Assembly: GCA_900764415.1 (NCBI GenBank)
Contig: CAAFOA010000230.1
Span: forward strand, 1-6,239
DNA: 6,239 nucleotides
Source: an uncultured Collinsella sp.
GTDB taxonomy: Bacteria; Actinomycetota; Coriobacteriia; Coriobacteriales; Coriobacteriaceae
Direction: 5' to 3'
The number at the start of each line of letters is the position of its first letter. Position 1 is the stretch's first letter. A model generated the notes under the pieces. The model had not been told where the DNA came from, did not search any database, and saw only the letters and a program-made list of their open reading frames with translations. A program made the position numbers and the translations under genes. Below, piece by piece: positions 5,040-6,239 of the stretch.

Positions 5040-6239
5040 CTATTGTGCCGAGCCCGCGACGGGCTCAAAATGCTTGTCCTTAACAGCAACCGCCAAACGA
5101 TCGGCAAGATTGCGTACGCGCGGATCCAGGCGCGCGGCACCCGGATTGACAAAGAAGCGGGCCGTGCAGTCCATAATGCGGCCGGTGATGACCAGGTCGT
5201 TGTCGCGCAACGTGGCGCCCGTGGCGGTAATGTCCACGATGCGGTCGGTCATGCCGACGATGGGGCCCAGCTCAATATTGCCGTGCAGCGAGACGATATC
5301 GGCATTCACGCCGCGCTCGGCATACCAGGCGCTCGCGATGCGCGGGTATTTGGTGGCCACGCGAAGCGACCCGCGACGGGCGTAGTTGCGCTCGGCCTGA
5401 CCGGCGCGCCATGCGGGCTCCGCCTCAATGAAAGTGCACAGGCCGTAGCCCAGATCGACCAGCTGCAGTAGGTTGAGGTCTGCCTCGATAAGCGAGTCCC
5501 AGCCGCAGATGCCGCAGTCGGCGCCGCCGCAGCCCACAAAGGCAGGCGCGTCGCTGGGGCGCACAATGACAAACTCGATATCTCCGACCGCGCCCTCGCC
5601 GGCACGCGTGTCGCGACCGCGCACAATCAGGTGACGACCGGGGTCGCGCAGCTCAGAGACGTCTAAGCCTGCAGCCTCGAGCACGTCGAGGGTGTCGGCC
5701 TTGAGCGAGCCCTTGGGCACGGCGATGCGCAGCGGGCCCTCGGCGCCACGGCTCACGGCATGATCGCCGTCGGAAGCGGCATCCTCGGCCGAGGTGTGCG
5801 CAGCCTCCAGACGCTCGAGCGAAAAAGCGAAGCCCGCCGCCGGCACCTCGATGCCGTCGCCGAACGCGCCGGTAAAGATGGAGTCGTAGCGACCGCCCGA
5901 GCCCACCGGATCGGGCAGGCCACCGGCATAGGCCTTAAAGACCAGGCCCGTGTAGTAATCAAACGAGTTCATGATGGAGAAGTCGAACGACAGCACCTGG
6001 GCGTCCTCGGGAGCCAGGCCCTCGACCAGGGCACGCAGCTCGCGCGTCAGCGGCGCGACGATACCGGCAGCCTCCAGCAGCGCATCCACGCGGTCGAGCA
6101 CCTCGGCACCGCCGTGCAGACGCGGCAGCTCGCTAATGGCGGCCTTGACGGCCTCGGACTCGGCGCTTGCTGCCACGCGGGCATCGAGGCCCACAAAGTC
6201 GTTAGCGTGCACGCAGCGCAGGGCCTCGGCAGCCAGCTC
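5040..6239 (-). CDS. hisZ-hisG: HisZ-HisG fusion: ATP phosphoribosyltransferase regulatory and catalytic parts (5' partial)
   Basis: The frame is open from the window edge to TAG at 5042-5040, giving 399 visible residues (numbered here from base 6239). Residues 1 to about 147 are the C-terminal part of HisZ, the HisRS-like regulatory subunit: SIMNSFDYYTGLVFKAYAGG (88-107), GSGGRYDSIF (113-122) and GFAFSLERLE (136-145). A polar linker (about 148-168) leads into short-form HisG, beginning PLRIAVPKGSLKADTL (169-184). HisG motifs follow: VRPSDAPAFV (226-235), GADCGICGWD (239-248), RVATKYPRIA (293-302), LHGNIELGPIVG (318-329) and the PRPP loop DITATGATLRDNDL (336-349). The enzyme condenses ATP and PRPP, the committed, histidine-inhibited step. 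In most bacteria with short HisG, HisZ is a separate protein; here no stop separates them. The true start and the HisZ N-terminal half lie beyond the right edge. A GTG at 6212 is internal. Confidence 0.93.
   Translation of the reverse strand, partial: ELAAEALRCVHANDFVGLDARVAASAESEAVKAAISELPRLHGGAEVLDRVDALLEAAGIVAPLTRELRALVEGLAPEDAQVLSFDFSIMNSFDYYTGLVFKAYAGGLPDPVGSGGRYDSIFTGAFGDGIEVPAAGFAFSLERLEAAHTSAEDAASDGDHAVSRGAEGPLRIAVPKGSLKADTLDVLEAAGLDVSELRDPGRHLIVRGRDTRAGEGAVGDIEFVIVRPSDAPAFVGCGGADCGICGWDSLIEADLNLLQLVDLGYGLCTFIEAEPAWRAGQAERNYARRGSLRVATKYPRIASAWYAERGVNADIVSLHGNIELGPIVGMTDRIVDITATGATLRDNDLVITGRIMDCTARFFVNPGAARLDPRVRNLADRLAVAVKDKHFEPVAGSAQ

Noticed and set aside
3474..5471. A 665-codon open frame on the plus strand
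   Set aside because: It lies antisense to hisD and part of hisZG, which have full catalytic motifs. Its translation is rich in Arg, His, Gly and Ala with no recognisable domain, as expected for the shadow of a GC-rich gene.
5754..5756. Separate hisG start at an internal GTG in the HisZ-HisG linker
   Set aside because: There is no stop between the HisZ and HisG parts and I see no convincing ribosome site upstream, so one continuous chain is the simpler reading. Internal initiation is not fully excluded.

Overview
This window is a stretch of a histidine biosynthesis operon. All genes lie on the minus strand, so transcription runs from the right edge towards the left. In transcription order they are a fused hisZ-hisG (5' end off the right edge), hisD, hisC, hisB, hisH, hisA and the first 77 codons of hisF. 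The DNA is GC-rich. Short-form HisG with HisZ, the order Z/G-D-C-B-H-A-F, a monofunctional HisB and this protein style suggest a gut actinobacterium of the class Coriobacteriia, near Collinsella. That placement is from memory of the families, not a search. A typical Streptomyces or Mycobacterium locus would instead have long-form HisG without HisZ.

Layout, right to left. 6239-5040 is the HisZ-HisG fusion. 5039-4935 is a 105-base gap holding a strong GC-rich hairpin followed by a T-run. 4934-1793 is a tightly packed hisD-hisC-hisB block with junctions of 1 and 0 bases. 1792-1714 is a 79-base gap filled mostly by a near-perfect 41-base palindrome. 1713-36 is a second packed block, hisH-hisA-hisF, with a 4-base overlap and a 3-base gap. 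Bases 2-35 are an exact Illumina Nextera Read 2 transposase adapter, so the left edge, and the truncation of hisF, is a library or assembly artefact and not biology.

The products cover the pathway from PRPP and ATP to histidinol and histidine, apart from some steps. HisZ-HisG makes phosphoribosyl-ATP. HisA isomerises ProFAR. HisH and HisF convert PRFAR to imidazole glycerol phosphate and AICAR. HisB dehydrates it, HisC transaminates it, and HisD oxidises histidinol to histidine. HisI/HisE and histidinol-phosphate phosphatase are not in the window. HisI/HisE could lie beyond hisF, past the adapter.

I found no unknown multi-gene system. The points worth a second look are the HisZ-HisG fusion, the palindrome between hisB and hisH, the hairpin after hisZG, a C-terminal tail on HisD, an acidic insert in HisH, an in-frame hisC-amber-hisB junction, and the adapter contamination.
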